Shown here one piece after another: positions 1 to 7,537 of a stretch of DNA of 30,290 bases. Made by a program: the position numbers and the translations under genes. The stretch lies in the NCBI GenBank assembly GCA_934668515.1, contig CAKUNS010000023.1:1-30290 (forward strand), given 5' to 3'. Positions within the stretch are counted from its first letter, which is position 1, and every line of letters starts with the position of its first letter. The notes under the pieces were generated by a model. It had not been told where the DNA came from and did no database searches. It saw nothing but the letters and a program-made list of their open reading frames with translations. Source of the stretch: an uncultured Eggerthellaceae bacterium. Its GTDB lineage: Bacteria; Actinomycetota; Coriobacteriia; Coriobacteriales; Eggerthellaceae.

Positions 1-362
1 CCTAAACCTTTTTTAACAATCACCTCAACTAAATCTGATGCAAGAGACCACTCTTTCATATTCACTCGATAATCTATCCATTCTTTTGGAATCATCCCTT
101 TAATAATTCCTCGAATTTCTTTCCAAATATCATAAATGCCGAGTCCTAATTGTTTTAACAGCAAGGGCTGACGTTCAATAACCCACGTGCGAAACTGTTC
201 ATAACTCACTGTTTGATAAATTGAAACTTCTTGAGAAATATAATCGTTCAAATGATAAAAATGAACACGCTTTAATAATTCATCTGCACGATACTCTGGT
301 GACTCTTCTAAAATTTTTTGAAATAACTTCTTCGCATCTTCGACAAGATAAGAACTTTCTGC
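1..362. other. AT-rich segment of foreign composition at window edge
   Basis: This stretch is visibly much richer in A and T than the next kilobase. The change occurs within some 20-30 bases around 350-375, inside a reading frame. No inverted repeat, IS end or target-site duplication is visible at the change point, which gives no support for a transposon boundary. The exact junction cannot be placed without a homologue. Confidence 0.6.
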
Positions 363-617
363 TTCAGGTGCCCCTTCCGGGCGCTCGGCGAACACCAGCG
401 CGCCCGCGCGTTCAGCGTAATCGGGCTTGTAGGTGTTTCGATTAGTCCGCGCATCTTCCCAACCGAAAAGCAGGCCGCCAACGAACTGCGAGAGGGTGGT
501 CTTACCCGCCTCGTTCTTGCCGAAAACAACGTTCGTGCCAGGCGCGAACGGCCCGACGGTTTTGTTGGAGAACGCACCGAAGCTATCGATGCGAGCGTAT
601 TTCAAGAAGCGTTTCAT
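1..617 (-). CDS. Partial, apparently chimeric CDS: YhaN-like AAA ATPase N-terminus fused in frame to foreign AT-rich coding sequence
   Basis: The ATG at 615-617 overlaps the TGA of the upstream nuclease gene (ATGA), a typical arrangement for a YhaO/YhaN (SbcD/SbcC-like) pair. The first ~85 codons give an SMC/RecF-type ATPase start with a P-loop GKNEAGKT at residues 33-40, followed by LSQFVGGLLFGWEDA, as expected for YhaN, the large coiled-coil partner of the nuclease. From about base 360 to base 1 the same frame stays open (no stop, 205 codons to the window edge), but codon use changes sharply to AT-rich (TTA, GAA, CAA, TAT, ATT). The predicted protein there (for example LFQKILEESPEYRADELL) is protein-like but does not resemble the YhaN coiled coil. 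I read two real coding sequences joined in frame, either by recombination or by an assembly error. The ATPase identification is fairly sure; the downstream half is unidentified. Confidence 0.6.
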   Translation of the reverse strand, partial: MKRFLKYARIDSFGAFSNKTVGPFAPGTNVVFGKNEAGKTTLSQFVGGLLFGWEDARTNRNTYKPDYAERAGALVFAERPEGAPEAESSYLVEDAKKLFQKILEESPEYRADELLKRVHFYHLNDYISQEVSIYQTVSYEQFRTWVIERQPLLLKQLGLGIYDIWKEIRGIIKGMIPKEWIDYRVNMKEWSLASDLVEVIVKKGL

Positions 618-1960
618 TTGGACGCCTCCATCAACAGATCAAGTGCAAGATCTTCAGCTGCGTTCACGCATCGCTTGGGGTGCTCGATCACGTCAGCAGG
701 AAGATCCAACCCGCGCGCCAAGAATTCCTCATTAAGGTAGCGGTTCAACTCATCGGGAGACTTCCTTGTTTGATCGGCGATAGCCATAAGCGAAGCAGGG
801 AACAGGCCTTCCTTCGCCAAAGCCTTCTTGTCGAACGGCGCCGAGGTTTTATCGATGATCGCGTCGCAAAAGAAAACAGGGTAGCTCGCGTTCACGTTCT
901 CGCGAATATCCTCGATAACGCGACCGCGTGAAAGCGTTTCATGCAAGTCGGTCTTGCCAGTAAGCGTGACGCGCACGCACATCTCTTCGCATTGAGCCTT
1001 GCCATTTGCGCTGAACATCTCTTTTAGGATGGCCGAGGTCACTTCGGCTGCCGTCGAGCACGCAGAAACATCAACTTTCAGCTTTTCCCACACCACGCTT
1101 GCCGTGGGGATGAACCGCAGCTGGGGATCCTTCTTTTCTTCCAGAGTAACCAGGTAGCACCCACGAGAGCCATCTTCGTTGATGTCGCGGCCCTGTACAT
1201 CGCCCGAGAACACCACACGCGGGTCCTTCAGCGACGGATACGCCTGACGCCTATGGATATGGCCGCATGCCCAGTAATCGACGCCTCGGTCAAGCAGCGA
1301 AGCCGGTTTCACCGGTGCCTTGAAATCTTTATCGAGGCCCGTATGAATGACGCCCACCATGAACGGAGCTTTGTCGATTGCCTTCAAGTTAGCTTCGAGC
1401 TTTGGGTCGAATTGCGCATGTGCGCCGCGCGATGCGTCGGCGCCAGCGGCGAATTGACGCTTAAGCGCAGACACTGCTTCCGTGCGCGAGATCCCTTCCG
1501 AGATGTCACGGTCTTCGGGCCATGTCTGGTTGAAGAAGCTGCGACCGCCCAACAAGCACAACGGCTTGCCGTTACGCGAGTACACCGCAAACGTCGGCGA
1601 CTGTGCGCCGAACATCACCGTATTCGGCGGGAACTCAACGAAATCCCTGCTCCACGAGGTATACGGGTCGTGATTACCCGTTACCAGATACACGGGGATA
1701 TCGGCCTCGTTCAAACGCTGAAGACCCTTGAAGAAGTCCATGTAGTCGCCATATGAGGCACGCGCCGTATCGAAGACGTCGCCGGCGATGATAACGAAAT
1801 CAACCTCGTTGTCTATCGCGGCATCGATGACACGACCGTACGCTTCCATAATCGCGCGCTCAAGACGTTTCGACCAAGCCGTCGAAAGCGATCTTAAACC
1901 GCGGAAGGGCGCACCTATATGAAGGTCCGCCGCATGAATGAATGTCACTTGTTTAGCCAT
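614..1960 (-). CDS. Metallophosphoesterase, DNA repair exonuclease (SbcD/Mre11/YhaO-like)
   Basis: This 448-residue protein carries the calcineurin-like nuclease motifs in order: DLHIGAP (Asp12, His14), GDVFD, GNHD, the HTG motif, and GHIH. These bind the two catalytic metal ions in the Mre11/SbcD family. The C-terminal ~170 residues are the variable capping region. By family, it would process DNA ends together with an SMC-like ATPase, and the next gene downstream starts exactly as such an ATPase with a 4-base ATGA overlap, implying translational coupling. The length and pairing fit YhaO of the YhaO/YhaN pair better than classical SbcD. The start ATG (MAKQVTFIHAADLH) puts the first metal motif at the usual distance. 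Family assignment is firm; the exact DNA substrate is not known. Confidence 0.88.
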   Translation of the reverse strand: MAKQVTFIHAADLHIGAPFRGLRSLSTAWSKRLERAIMEAYGRVIDAAIDNEVDFVIIAGDVFDTARASYGDYMDFFKGLQRLNEADIPVYLVTGNHDPYTSWSRDFVEFPPNTVMFGAQSPTFAVYSRNGKPLCLLGGRSFFNQTWPEDRDISEGISRTEAVSALKRQFAAGADASRGAHAQFDPKLEANLKAIDKAPFMVGVIHTGLDKDFKAPVKPASLLDRGVDYWACGHIHRRQAYPSLKDPRVVFSGDVQGRDINEDGSRGCYLVTLEEKKDPQLRFIPTASVVWEKLKVDVSACSTAAEVTSAILKEMFSANGKAQCEEMCVRVTLTGKTDLHETLSRGRVIEDIRENVNASYPVFFCDAIIDKTSAPFDKKALAKEGLFPASLMAIADQTRKSPDELNRYLNEEFLARGLDLPADVIEHPKRCVNAAEDLALDLLMEASK

Positions 1961-2030
1961 GGCTTCAGTTTAGCGCGTATAGGGCGATCGCGGGGAGACG
2001 AGGATGATGTTGGGAACGCATCCTAGCGCG

Positions 2031-2070
2031 AAAAGACGTCGGGGGCGCGTAGCGAAGACGCACCCCCCGA
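2031..2070 (-). terminator. Intrinsic terminator downstream of dnaB
   Basis: Read on the minus strand, a G/C-rich stem (CGGGGGG-UGCGU against ACGCGCCCCCG, one bulged G) encloses a short loop. It is followed after a few bases by UUUU. It lies 40 bases past the dnaB stop codon and separates dnaB from the nuclease gene. Confidence 0.65.
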
Positions 2071-2110
2071 TAAATCGATCTGTTTGAATGGTTGCCCGAC
2101 AGCGAAAGTT

Positions 2111-3523
2111 CTAGTAGGGAACGCGCGAGTCGTCTGCGTAGTCCATAAACCGGGTTCTTTCGGGGATGAAGGTAAGCGTGATGTCGCGCGTGGCGCCGTT
2201 ACGATGCTTCGCGACGATAAGCGTAGCTGTGTTCAAATCGGGACGACTATCTCGCTCGGCCTCGGTTTCATCCATGCTTCGGTCGATGAACATGACGATA
2301 TCGGCGTCCTGCTCGATACTGCCCGATTCACGAAGGTCAGAGAGCATCGGCCGCTTATCGGCGCGCATCTCAACCTGACGGGAGAGCTGCGACAGCGCGA
2401 TAACGGGCATGTCCATTTCCTTCGCGAGGATCTTAAGGCCACGAGAGATCTCACCGATCTCAACAGCGCGGTTGCCATCGCCGCGAAGCTTCGGCGAGGA
2501 CATAAGCTGCAGGTAGTCGACGACGATAAGACCGTTACCTTGAACGTGGCGCAACTCTCGGCGAGCCTTGGCGCGTGCCTCAAGAATAGAGAGGCCAGGT
2601 GTGTCGTCGATGTACATATCAAGCTTTGAAAGCCTGTTGCACGCATCGGCGAGAGCGCCCCAATCGGCATCGGATAGCTTGCCCGAACCGCGGACGGATG
2701 AAAGCGCGACGCCGGATTCCGACGACAGGATACGCTGAACCAACTGGATGGCGCTCATTTCCAGCGAGAAGAAGGCGACCGAAGTACCGCGCTTCGCAGC
2801 GTTCGTTGCCAAATTCAGAGCGAATGAGGTCTTACCAACACCAGGTCGAGCTGCCAAGATGACGAGGTCGCCGCCGCGCAGGCCATGGAACAGGCTATCG
2901 ACGTCGGTGAAGCCCGTGGGAACGCCCTGCATGTCGCTTTGATTCTCGGACATACGCGTGATCTCTTCAAACGCAGAGGTGATAAGCGAGTCCATCTTCA
3001 CGAACGTAGAAGAGATACGCTGCTCGGTTACGTTGAACAAGGTTTTTTCGGCGGTCTCGACAACCTCGGAAAGGTTATCGGGCGCTTCATAAGCAAGCGC
3101 GTTGATCTCGGCCGCGGCGTAAATCAAGTCACGCAGGACCGACGTGCGCTTCACGATGTCAGCATGGTTCTGCCAATTTGTAAGAGCGAACGTGTTGTCA
3201 GCCAGGGAAAGAATATATTCACGACCACCCACGGCTTCAAGCTGACCCGAAGCGGCGAGCGTGTCGGCAAGCGAGATCTGATCGATAGGGATGTTGCGCT
3301 CATTCAACCCGTACGCAGCCTCGAAGATGACTCGATGGGCAGGGCGATAGAAGTTGCTGGGCTTTAGTTTGACCAGAATGTCCTCAGCAGCCTCGGCGTT
3401 CAGTATAAGAGCGGCAAGCACTGATTTCTCCGCCTCGATATTCTGGGGAATCTTGCGCTCATTTGGGGAATTCTGCTGGTAGTCGTCATTTCGACGAGCA
3501 AACTGCTGATTGTCGTATGGCAT
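2111..3523 (-). CDS. dnaB: Replicative DNA helicase DnaB
   Basis: This 470-residue hexameric helicase unwinds DNA ahead of the replication fork. The N-terminal DnaB domain starts near residue 26 (PQNIEAEKSVLAALI), after a short Gln/Asn/Arg-rich head. The RecA-like motor contains Walker A ARPGVGKTS (residues 225-233) and Walker B (LIVVDYLQLM). Other DnaB motifs are QLSRQVE and the region SDLRESGSIEQDADIVMFIDR, and the length is normal for the family. The start is ATG with AGAAGGAAA upstream. dnaB lies 188 bases behind rplI, the common arrangement in many bacteria. A terminator between them (3632-3673) means that dnaB probably needs its own promoter. No DnaC or DnaI loader is seen in the window; the DUF721/DciA-like gene at 20846 is the likely loader. 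Confidence 0.96.
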   Translation of the reverse strand: MPYDNQQFARRNDDYQQNSPNERKIPQNIEAEKSVLAALILNAEAAEDILVKLKPSNFYRPAHRVIFEAAYGLNERNIPIDQISLADTLAASGQLEAVGGREYILSLADNTFALTNWQNHADIVKRTSVLRDLIYAAAEINALAYEAPDNLSEVVETAEKTLFNVTEQRISSTFVKMDSLITSAFEEITRMSENQSDMQGVPTGFTDVDSLFHGLRGGDLVILAARPGVGKTSFALNLATNAAKRGTSVAFFSLEMSAIQLVQRILSSESGVALSSVRGSGKLSDADWGALADACNRLSKLDMYIDDTPGLSILEARAKARRELRHVQGNGLIVVDYLQLMSSPKLRGDGNRAVEIGEISRGLKILAKEMDMPVIALSQLSRQVEMRADKRPMLSDLRESGSIEQDADIVMFIDRSMDETEAERDSRPDLNTATLIVAKHRNGATRDITLTFIPERTRFMDYADDSRVPY

Positions 3524-3631
3524 GTGAGTTTTCCTTCTGATCAGTTCGGATTGCCATGGTAAACCATAGAAAGCCCTGATAGAGCGAGGATTTTATCCCT
3601 ACATAGGCGCATAATCGCCATTTCCACCGCC

Positions 3632-3673
3632 AAAAAAGAAACCCTCCTTGCCCCGTACTTGGGGAAAGGAGGG
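3632..3673 (-). terminator. Intrinsic terminator after rplI
   Basis: A 13-base inverted repeat (CCCTCCTTGCCCC at 3642-3654 against GGGGAAAGGAGGG at 3661-3673, one mismatch) has a 6-base loop. On the minus strand it runs into TTTCTTTTTT, a clear U-tract. It ends the rpsF-ssb-rpsR-rplI transcript. Confidence 0.85.
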
Positions 3674-3691
3674 TTTTCCACGTTTTCCACC
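3673..3691 (+). repeat. Tandem TTTTCCAC element, copy A (DnaA-box-like)
   Basis: The 19-mer GTTTTCCACGTTTTCCACC contains two head-to-tail 9-mers, TTTTCCACG and TTTTCCACC, each close to the DnaA box TTATCCACA. An identical 19-mer lies in the putative origin at 27339-27357. This copy sits 150 bases upstream of dnaB. Binding by DnaA is inference. Confidence 0.5.
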
Positions 3692-3711
3692 GACCTAACG
3701 GGGGAAACTAT

Positions 3712-4248
3712 TTATTCTGCGTCCGCAGTTTCTTCAGATTCGGCAGCAGCCTCGACGACCTCAGCCTCTTCCTCGGCAACTTCCTCGACGACGGGCTTTG
3801 CCTCGATGTCAACGACGGAGATCATGGCAGTAGCCTTGATGTCGCGGTAAAGATCGATCTCGACCTCGTGCTCACCGACAGTCTTGATGGCGCCGGAGAT
3901 CTTGATGCGACGACGATCAACCTCGACGTCCTTGGCCTCCTTGATAGCGTCAGCGATCATCTGAGCGGTAACGGAGCCGAACAGAGCGCCGTTCTCGCCG
4001 ACCTTAGCCTTGATAACGACCTCGGTGCCCTCGAGCTGACCCTTGAGCTCGGTAGCGTTGGCGATGCGAACCTCTTCGCGCTTGGCGATGTTCTTACGCT
4101 TCTGCTCGAGTTGCTTCAGGTTGCCGGGGGTAGCCAAAACGGCCTTGCCCTGCGAGAGCAGGTAGTTGTTGGCAAAGCCACGAGCAACGTCGATGACGTC
4201 GCCTTCGCCGCCCTTGCCCTGAACCTCGGTAAGAAGAATAACCTTCAT
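3712..4248 (-). CDS. rplI: 50S ribosomal protein bL9
   Basis: This 178-residue ribosomal protein has the typical N-terminal RNA-binding domain (MKVILLTEVQGKGGEGDVIDV, then GFANNYLL), the long connecting helix (EQKRKNIAKREE) and the C-terminal domain (GENGALFGSVT). It binds 23S rRNA at the base of the L1 stalk. The last ~28 residues are an acidic, Glu/Ala-rich tail (EEVAEEEAEVVEAAAESEE) absent from the ~150-residue canonical proteins. It follows rpsR after 14 bases with a strong AAGGAGG ribosome site, and is the last gene of the rpsF operon. Confidence 0.96.
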   Translation of the reverse strand: MKVILLTEVQGKGGEGDVIDVARGFANNYLLSQGKAVLATPGNLKQLEQKRKNIAKREEVRIANATELKGQLEGTEVVIKAKVGENGALFGSVTAQMIADAIKEAKDVEVDRRRIKISGAIKTVGEHEVEIDLYRDIKATAMISVVDIEAKPVVEEVAEEEAEVVEAAAESEETADAE

Positions 4249-4262
4249 GTCTCCTCCTTAGC

Positions 4263-4523
4263 CTAGCGGTTGCGGCGATCGCCACGGCCGCTGATTGCGG
4301 GCACCGCGTAGGGCATGAGAGCCATCTCGCGGGCGCGCTTCACAGCGTTGGCAATGTCGCGCTGATGCTGGGTGCAAGCGCCGGTCACACGACGGGGCTT
4401 GATTTTGCCACGATCAGTGACGTACTTGCGCAGCATCTGAGTGTCTTTGTAGTCGACGTATTCTGCCTTATCCTTGCAGAACTGGCAGTACTTACGGCGA
4501 GGCTGCTTCGAGTATTCAGCCAT
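4263..4523 (-). CDS. rpsR: 30S ribosomal protein bS18
   Basis: This protein of about 86 residues reads MAEYSKQPRRKYCQFC, then KAEYVDYKD, and ends RGDRRNR. It retains a Cys pair (CQFC) seen in zinc-type S18 variants. The ATG at 4521-4523 is preferred because AAGAGG precedes it at the right distance. An upstream TTG at 4538 would only add MKEVL and has no good ribosome site. bS18 binds the platform of the small subunit together with bS6, encoded two genes upstream. The gene sits 20 bases after ssb in a co-transcribed run. Confidence 0.95.
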   Translation of the reverse strand: MAEYSKQPRRKYCQFCKDKAEYVDYKDTQMLRKYVTDRGKIKPRRVTGACTQHQRDIANAVKRAREMALMPYAVPAISGRGDRRNR

Positions 4524-4543
4524 GAGTACCTCTTTCAATTCGC

Positions 4544-5002
4544 TTAAAACGGGATATCCTCGTCGTATACAGACGAAGACGTTTCAATGACGGGGGCCGC
4601 AGGTGCGGGAGCGGCGGGGGCGTAGGACTGGTTGCCGTAGCCACCGTTGTTGTAACCGCCTTGCTGGCCGCCATTGCGAGACGACATGAACTCGAGGTCA
4701 TCCACAACCACTTCCAGCTTGCTGCGCTTCTGGCCGTCGCGCTCCCACTGGCTCCAGCGGAGCTTGCCCTCGATGGTCACCTTGGTGCCCTTCGAAAGGA
4801 AACGAGCGAGGCTTTCAGCACGCGTGCCGAACATGGTGCAATCGACGAAATTGGGATAATCCTCCCACTCACCGGTCTGCTGATTACGACGACGATCGTT
4901 AACTGCAACGCCCAGGCTCAGAACGGCCATGCCGCTTGCGGTGGAACGCAGGTCAGGATCGCGCGTAAGATTACCGCTGATGATCACTCGATTGATGCTC
5001 AT
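4544..5002 (-). CDS. ssb: Single-stranded DNA-binding protein
   Basis: This 152-residue protein starts with an OB-fold (MSINRVIISGNLTRDPDLR, GVAVNDR, FVDCTMFGTRAESLARFLSKG, KLEVVVDDLEF) of about 108 residues. A Gly/Asn/Gln then Ala/Pro linker follows, and the tail DEDIPF is the conserved acidic tip that recruits replication and repair proteins. It coats single-stranded DNA at the fork. It lies between rpsF and rpsR in the classic rpsF-ssb-rpsR order and has GAAGGAAGAG just before the ATG. Identification is certain. Confidence 0.97.
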   Translation of the reverse strand: MSINRVIISGNLTRDPDLRSTASGMAVLSLGVAVNDRRRNQQTGEWEDYPNFVDCTMFGTRAESLARFLSKGTKVTIEGKLRWSQWERDGQKRSKLEVVVDDLEFMSSRNGGQQGGYNNGGYGNQSYAPAAPAPAAPVIETSSSVYDEDIPF

Positions 5003-5050
5003 GTCTCTTCCTTCTCTCTACCTTTGCGCGTCAAACGCGCTGCTTGAACT

Positions 5051-5344
5051 TTACTCGCGGTCGGTGCGCTTCACGATCATGTGGCGAACCACGGTGTCGT
5101 TAATGCGCAGGATGCGGTCCAGCTCGGCAATGTTGGCAGGATCAGCGTGGAAGTCGACCAGGGTGTAGTCACCCTCCGTCAAACCGTTGATCTCATAAGC
5201 GAGTTTGCGCTTGCCCCAAGCATCAACGTTGTCGATAGCACCCTTACCTTCGGTGATGGTGGTTTCGATACGCTTAGCAGCAGCGGCGCGGGATTCCTCG
5301 TCGGCAGCAGGGTCGACGAAATACAGCAATTCGTAAGCCTTCAT
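5051..5344 (-). CDS. rpsF: 30S ribosomal protein bS6
   Basis: This 97-residue protein has the normal bS6 length and motifs: MKAYELLYFVDP, the KGAI..VDAWGKRKLAYEI stretch, GDYTLVDF, and LRINDTVVRHMIVK. It forms a heterodimer with bS18 on the 30S platform. A perfect ribosome site AAAGGAGGTGA precedes the ATG. First gene of the rpsF-ssb-rpsR-rplI operon, with a promoter candidate and a leader hairpin just upstream. Confidence 0.97.
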   Translation of the reverse strand: MKAYELLYFVDPAADEESRAAAAKRIETTITEGKGAIDNVDAWGKRKLAYEINGLTEGDYTLVDFHADPANIAELDRILRINDTVVRHMIVKRTDRE

Positions 5345-5370
5345 CAGCTCACCTCCTTTGGTCGTAAACG

Positions 5371-5400
5371 GCCCCGGGCTGGTGAAGGCATAGCCGGGGC
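5371..5400 (-). promoter_or_regulatory. rpsF leader hairpin, possible bS6:bS18 autoregulatory site
   Basis: GCCCCGG (5371-5377) pairs with CCGGGGC (5394-5400). One base (5378) is bulged and two more pairs lie inside. It would lie in the mRNA leader 27 bases before the rpsF start codon. In other bacteria the bS6:bS18 complex binds a bulged, CCG-containing hairpin in this leader. The match here is to position and general shape only. Confidence 0.4.
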
Positions 5401-5418
5401 AGGAAAAACAGCTTGTTT

Positions 5419-5447
5419 ATGGTAACAAAAGCAAATTTCACCGACAA
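5419..5447 (-). promoter_or_regulatory. Promoter candidate for rpsF operon
   Basis: On the minus strand, TTGTCG (5442-5447) and TACCAT (5419-5424) are separated by exactly 17 bases. Each matches four of six consensus bases. The start point would be near 5412, just before the leader hairpin. Confidence 0.5.
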
Positions 5448-5534
5448 GCCTGCAACCTGCGCGAACACACCGCGTTCACCGTTTCATCATGCGCGATCCA
5501 ACCCCTAGCTGGCTCACAGCCCAACCGCGGTTTC

Positions 5535-5584
5535 CTTAAAACGGATTATGGGCGACCGACCTTGCAGCCGTATCGCCCATAATC
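5535..5584 (-). terminator. Hairpin terminator downstream of the 5648 gene
   Basis: A perfect 12-base inverted repeat (GATTATGGGCGA 5544-5555, TCGCCCATAATC 5573-5584) is followed on the minus strand by CGTTTT. The rest of the 5345-5647 gap holds the rpsF promoter and leader; nothing else is seen in it. Confidence 0.65.
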
Positions 5585-5647
5585 ACTTCTTTTATTGCAG
5601 ATTTGCCGAAATAATCTAACGCGTTTCGCCATCAAATCTGACAGGAA

Positions 5648-6232
5648 TTACTCTGCGTCGCCCCCGGAAGCGGCCTCTTCCGTTTCCACGAGCATCGACT
5701 CATCAAGGACGATAACGTTGGAGGCTTCACCCTCATCTACAGCTTCTCCCTGTTCAGAAGCTTCTTCGGGCGTTTCGATGGCATGCTGGCGAAGGTTTGC
5801 CATGAAGTTCGGGGCATGTCCGATATAGATGGGATCATCCTCGAAAGTGAACGTACCGTCCTCGCCGATGGTGTAAACCAAACCGACTGCGTAGCCGGCC
5901 TCACCGCCGGGAACGCCGCCCTCGGCGATGATCGCATCGATGGTGCCGGTATCAACCTCGATCTCGCCATCGTAGACGAAGCCGTAGGCGCGGGCTCCAG
6001 CAGCATCGCGAACCGTATGAGCAGCCTTTGCATAGCAACCTTCGACGGTATCGGAGTCGGCCTCTTCCTCGACAAGCGTGTCGGCCATGACCAGACCGGT
6101 ACGGGGGGCGATGCCCTCGCCGGATTCCAGCATCTCACGCGACTCGTTGATCAGGAACAGCAGGACGCTGCTAAGAACCTCGGGCATTTCAGGTGCTGCG
6201 GTAGGGGCTGCTTCGACGATCCTATCGGACAT
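5648..6232 (-). CDS. Acidic conserved-looking protein of unknown function
   Basis: This protein of 194 residues is not one I recognise. The start chosen is ATG 6232 (MSDRIVEAAP) with AAAGGAG six bases upstream. The open frame continues further but runs back through a tRNA gene, so the longer version is rejected. The protein is strongly acidic, without a signal peptide or membrane segments. A predicted compact core (residues ~20-150) has features such as GLVMADTL, GARAYGFVYDGEIEV, AGYAVGLVYTIGEDGTF and HAPNFMANLRQHAIE. A disordered Glu/Ala-rich tail follows. It stands alone between the tRNA-Ser terminator and the rpsF promoter. It is likely cytoplasmic; no function can be given. Confidence 0.75.
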   Translation of the reverse strand: MSDRIVEAAPTAAPEMPEVLSSVLLFLINESREMLESGEGIAPRTGLVMADTLVEEEADSDTVEGCYAKAAHTVRDAAGARAYGFVYDGEIEVDTGTIDAIIAEGGVPGGEAGYAVGLVYTIGEDGTFTFEDDPIYIGHAPNFMANLRQHAIETPEEASEQGEAVDEGEASNVIVLDESMLVETEEAASGGDAE

Positions 6233-6254
6233 GAGGATCTCCTTTCGTCTATAA

Positions 6255-6281
6255 ACGAAAAACGCCCGCATAGCGGGCGTT
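6255..6281 (-). terminator. Terminator after tRNA-Ser(CGA)
   Basis: AACGCCCGC (6261-6269) and GCGGGCGTT (6273-6281) form a perfect 9-base stem with a 3-base loop. On the minus strand it is followed by TTTCGTTT. It lies just after the tRNA and directly before the ribosome site of the 5648-6232 gene, so that gene may rely on read-through or on a promoter within this short space. Confidence 0.8.
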
Positions 6282-6292
6282 AGTCTTGTAAC

Positions 6293-6384
6293 TGGCGGAG
6301 GAGGAGGGATTCGAACCCTCGTCACCGGGATACCGGTGAAACGGTTTTCGAGACCGCCGCATTCAACCACTCTGCCACCCCTCC
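6293..6384 (-). tRNA. tRNA-Ser (anticodon CGA)
   Basis: On the minus strand the acceptor GGAGGGG pairs with CUCCUCC (one G-U). The discriminator is G and CCA is encoded. The long variable arm (CACCGGUAUCCCGGUG) marks a class II tRNA. The anticodon loop CUCGAAA gives CGA, reading UCG. The T-arm is GAGGG-UUCGAAU-CCCUC. Confidence 0.95.
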
Positions 6385-6496
6385 GCGTGGGGTGAGCCGT
6401 CATTCTGACGACTTATCGCTAAAGCCTGGCGCTTTGCGATGTTACCTGTTCTTCAATTAACAACGCCCAACCTTTCGGCTGAGCGAGTGAAATTTC

Positions 6497-6588
6497 TGGC
6501 GGAGAGATGGGGATTCGAACCCCAGATACGCTTTTGGCGCATACACGATTTCCAATCGTGCTCCTTCGGCCAGCTCGGACATCTCTCC
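6497..6588 (-). tRNA. tRNA-Ser (anticodon GGA)
   Basis: On the minus strand the acceptor GGAGAGA pairs with UCUCUCC. The discriminator is G and CCA is encoded. The variable arm is long (UAUGCGCCAAAAGCGUA). The anticodon stem CACGA/UCGUG holds loop UUGGAAA, giving GGA, which reads UCC and UCU. It lies 112 bases upstream of the other tRNA-Ser on the same strand. Confidence 0.95.
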
Positions 6589-6643
6589 GCTTCTACGTAA
6601 TACCGCGTTTTTCGATTCGCAGCGAGTATGAAGTATATAACAG

Positions 6644-7510
6644 CTAATACGATGCAACAAGCGAATAATATTCATCCGTACAATTTATCTGCACAGGTAT
6701 GTCGAAAAGCTTGGACATCATTTCCCCTGTAAGAATTTGTTTCTTGCTCCCATCTGCGAAAACGCTACCCTCGCGAATCAAAAGCAAGCGATCGATTTCA
6801 GGGATGATGTCTTCAGGATAATGTGTGACAAGGACCACGGACTTGCCTTGCTGGGCCAAAATCCGCATGCTTCGACGCATATAGAACATGCCTTCGGGGT
6901 CGAGTCCCGTGCAAGGTTCGTCGAAAATCAAAGCATCGGGATCATGCATGAGGGCGCGGGCAATAAGCACGCGGCGAGCCTGGCCCGTAGAAAGCGTCAT
7001 AACGTCACGCGAAGCCAAATCGTAGATGCCAAGCATCTTCATAGGGGCGATCGCGCGCTCACGGGCATCATCGGCCGCCTCCGAAGAAACGGTCACGGGC
7101 AAACCGACCGTTCCCGTATAACCGCCGGCAACGATATCGATCGCCGGCAGATGAACGCTGATCTCGCTCTGCATGCTGGACGATACGATTCCCAGCGCAC
7201 GACGAAGATCAATGAGGGTAGCACGAGGGTTTCCCCTGAACAGCACAGGCGGGATATCGCGGTAGATCGGCATCATCTCGCGTGTCATCAGTTTGACGAA
7301 GGTCGATTTTCCAGCACCGTTCGGGCCAAGGATGGCAATGTTCTCGCCTTCATCAAGCTGAAAGGAATCGACGCTCAAGAGCGTCTTGCCCTGGCGTTTC
7401 ACCACGGCGTCGGTGATCTTAATAAAAGGAGGTGCCACGATGGCGGTCGTTTCGCCGCAAGCATCGATCTTGTCGCGATCGGTTGAACCTTGCTCTGCGA
7501 ATGACTCCAT
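6644..7510 (-). CDS. ABC transporter ATP-binding protein without a partner permease
   Basis: This 288-residue ATPase has Walker A GPNGAGKST (residues 62-70), a Q-loop region (IVSSSMQSEI), the signature LSTGQARRVLIARAL, Walker B ALIFDEPCTGLD and the switch His in VLVTHYPEDI. The signature reads LSTGQ in place of LSGGQ. The first ~25 residues are an extra polar extension. The protein most resembles single-domain ATPases of the YlmA/ModF kind, which are also found without membrane partners; that assignment is tentative. It follows the PrsA-like lipoprotein by 27 bases and is probably co-transcribed with it. No permease or substrate-binding gene lies nearby, so the transported substrate, if any, is unknown. 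Confidence 0.85.
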   Translation of the reverse strand: MESFAEQGSTDRDKIDACGETTAIVAPPFIKITDAVVKRQGKTLLSVDSFQLDEGENIAILGPNGAGKSTFVKLMTREMMPIYRDIPPVLFRGNPRATLIDLRRALGIVSSSMQSEISVHLPAIDIVAGGYTGTVGLPVTVSSEAADDARERAIAPMKMLGIYDLASRDVMTLSTGQARRVLIARALMHDPDALIFDEPCTGLDPEGMFYMRRSMRILAQQGKSVVLVTHYPEDIIPEIDRLLLIREGSVFADGSKKQILTGEMMSKLFDIPVQINCTDEYYSLVASY

Positions 7511-7537
7511 GGCGGCACCCGTCTTTCTTTATCGAGT

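Noticed and set aside
6233..6403. Longer N-terminus for the 5648-6232 gene
   Set aside because: The extension would translate through tRNA-Ser and its terminator; the ATG at 6232 has a strong ribosome site.
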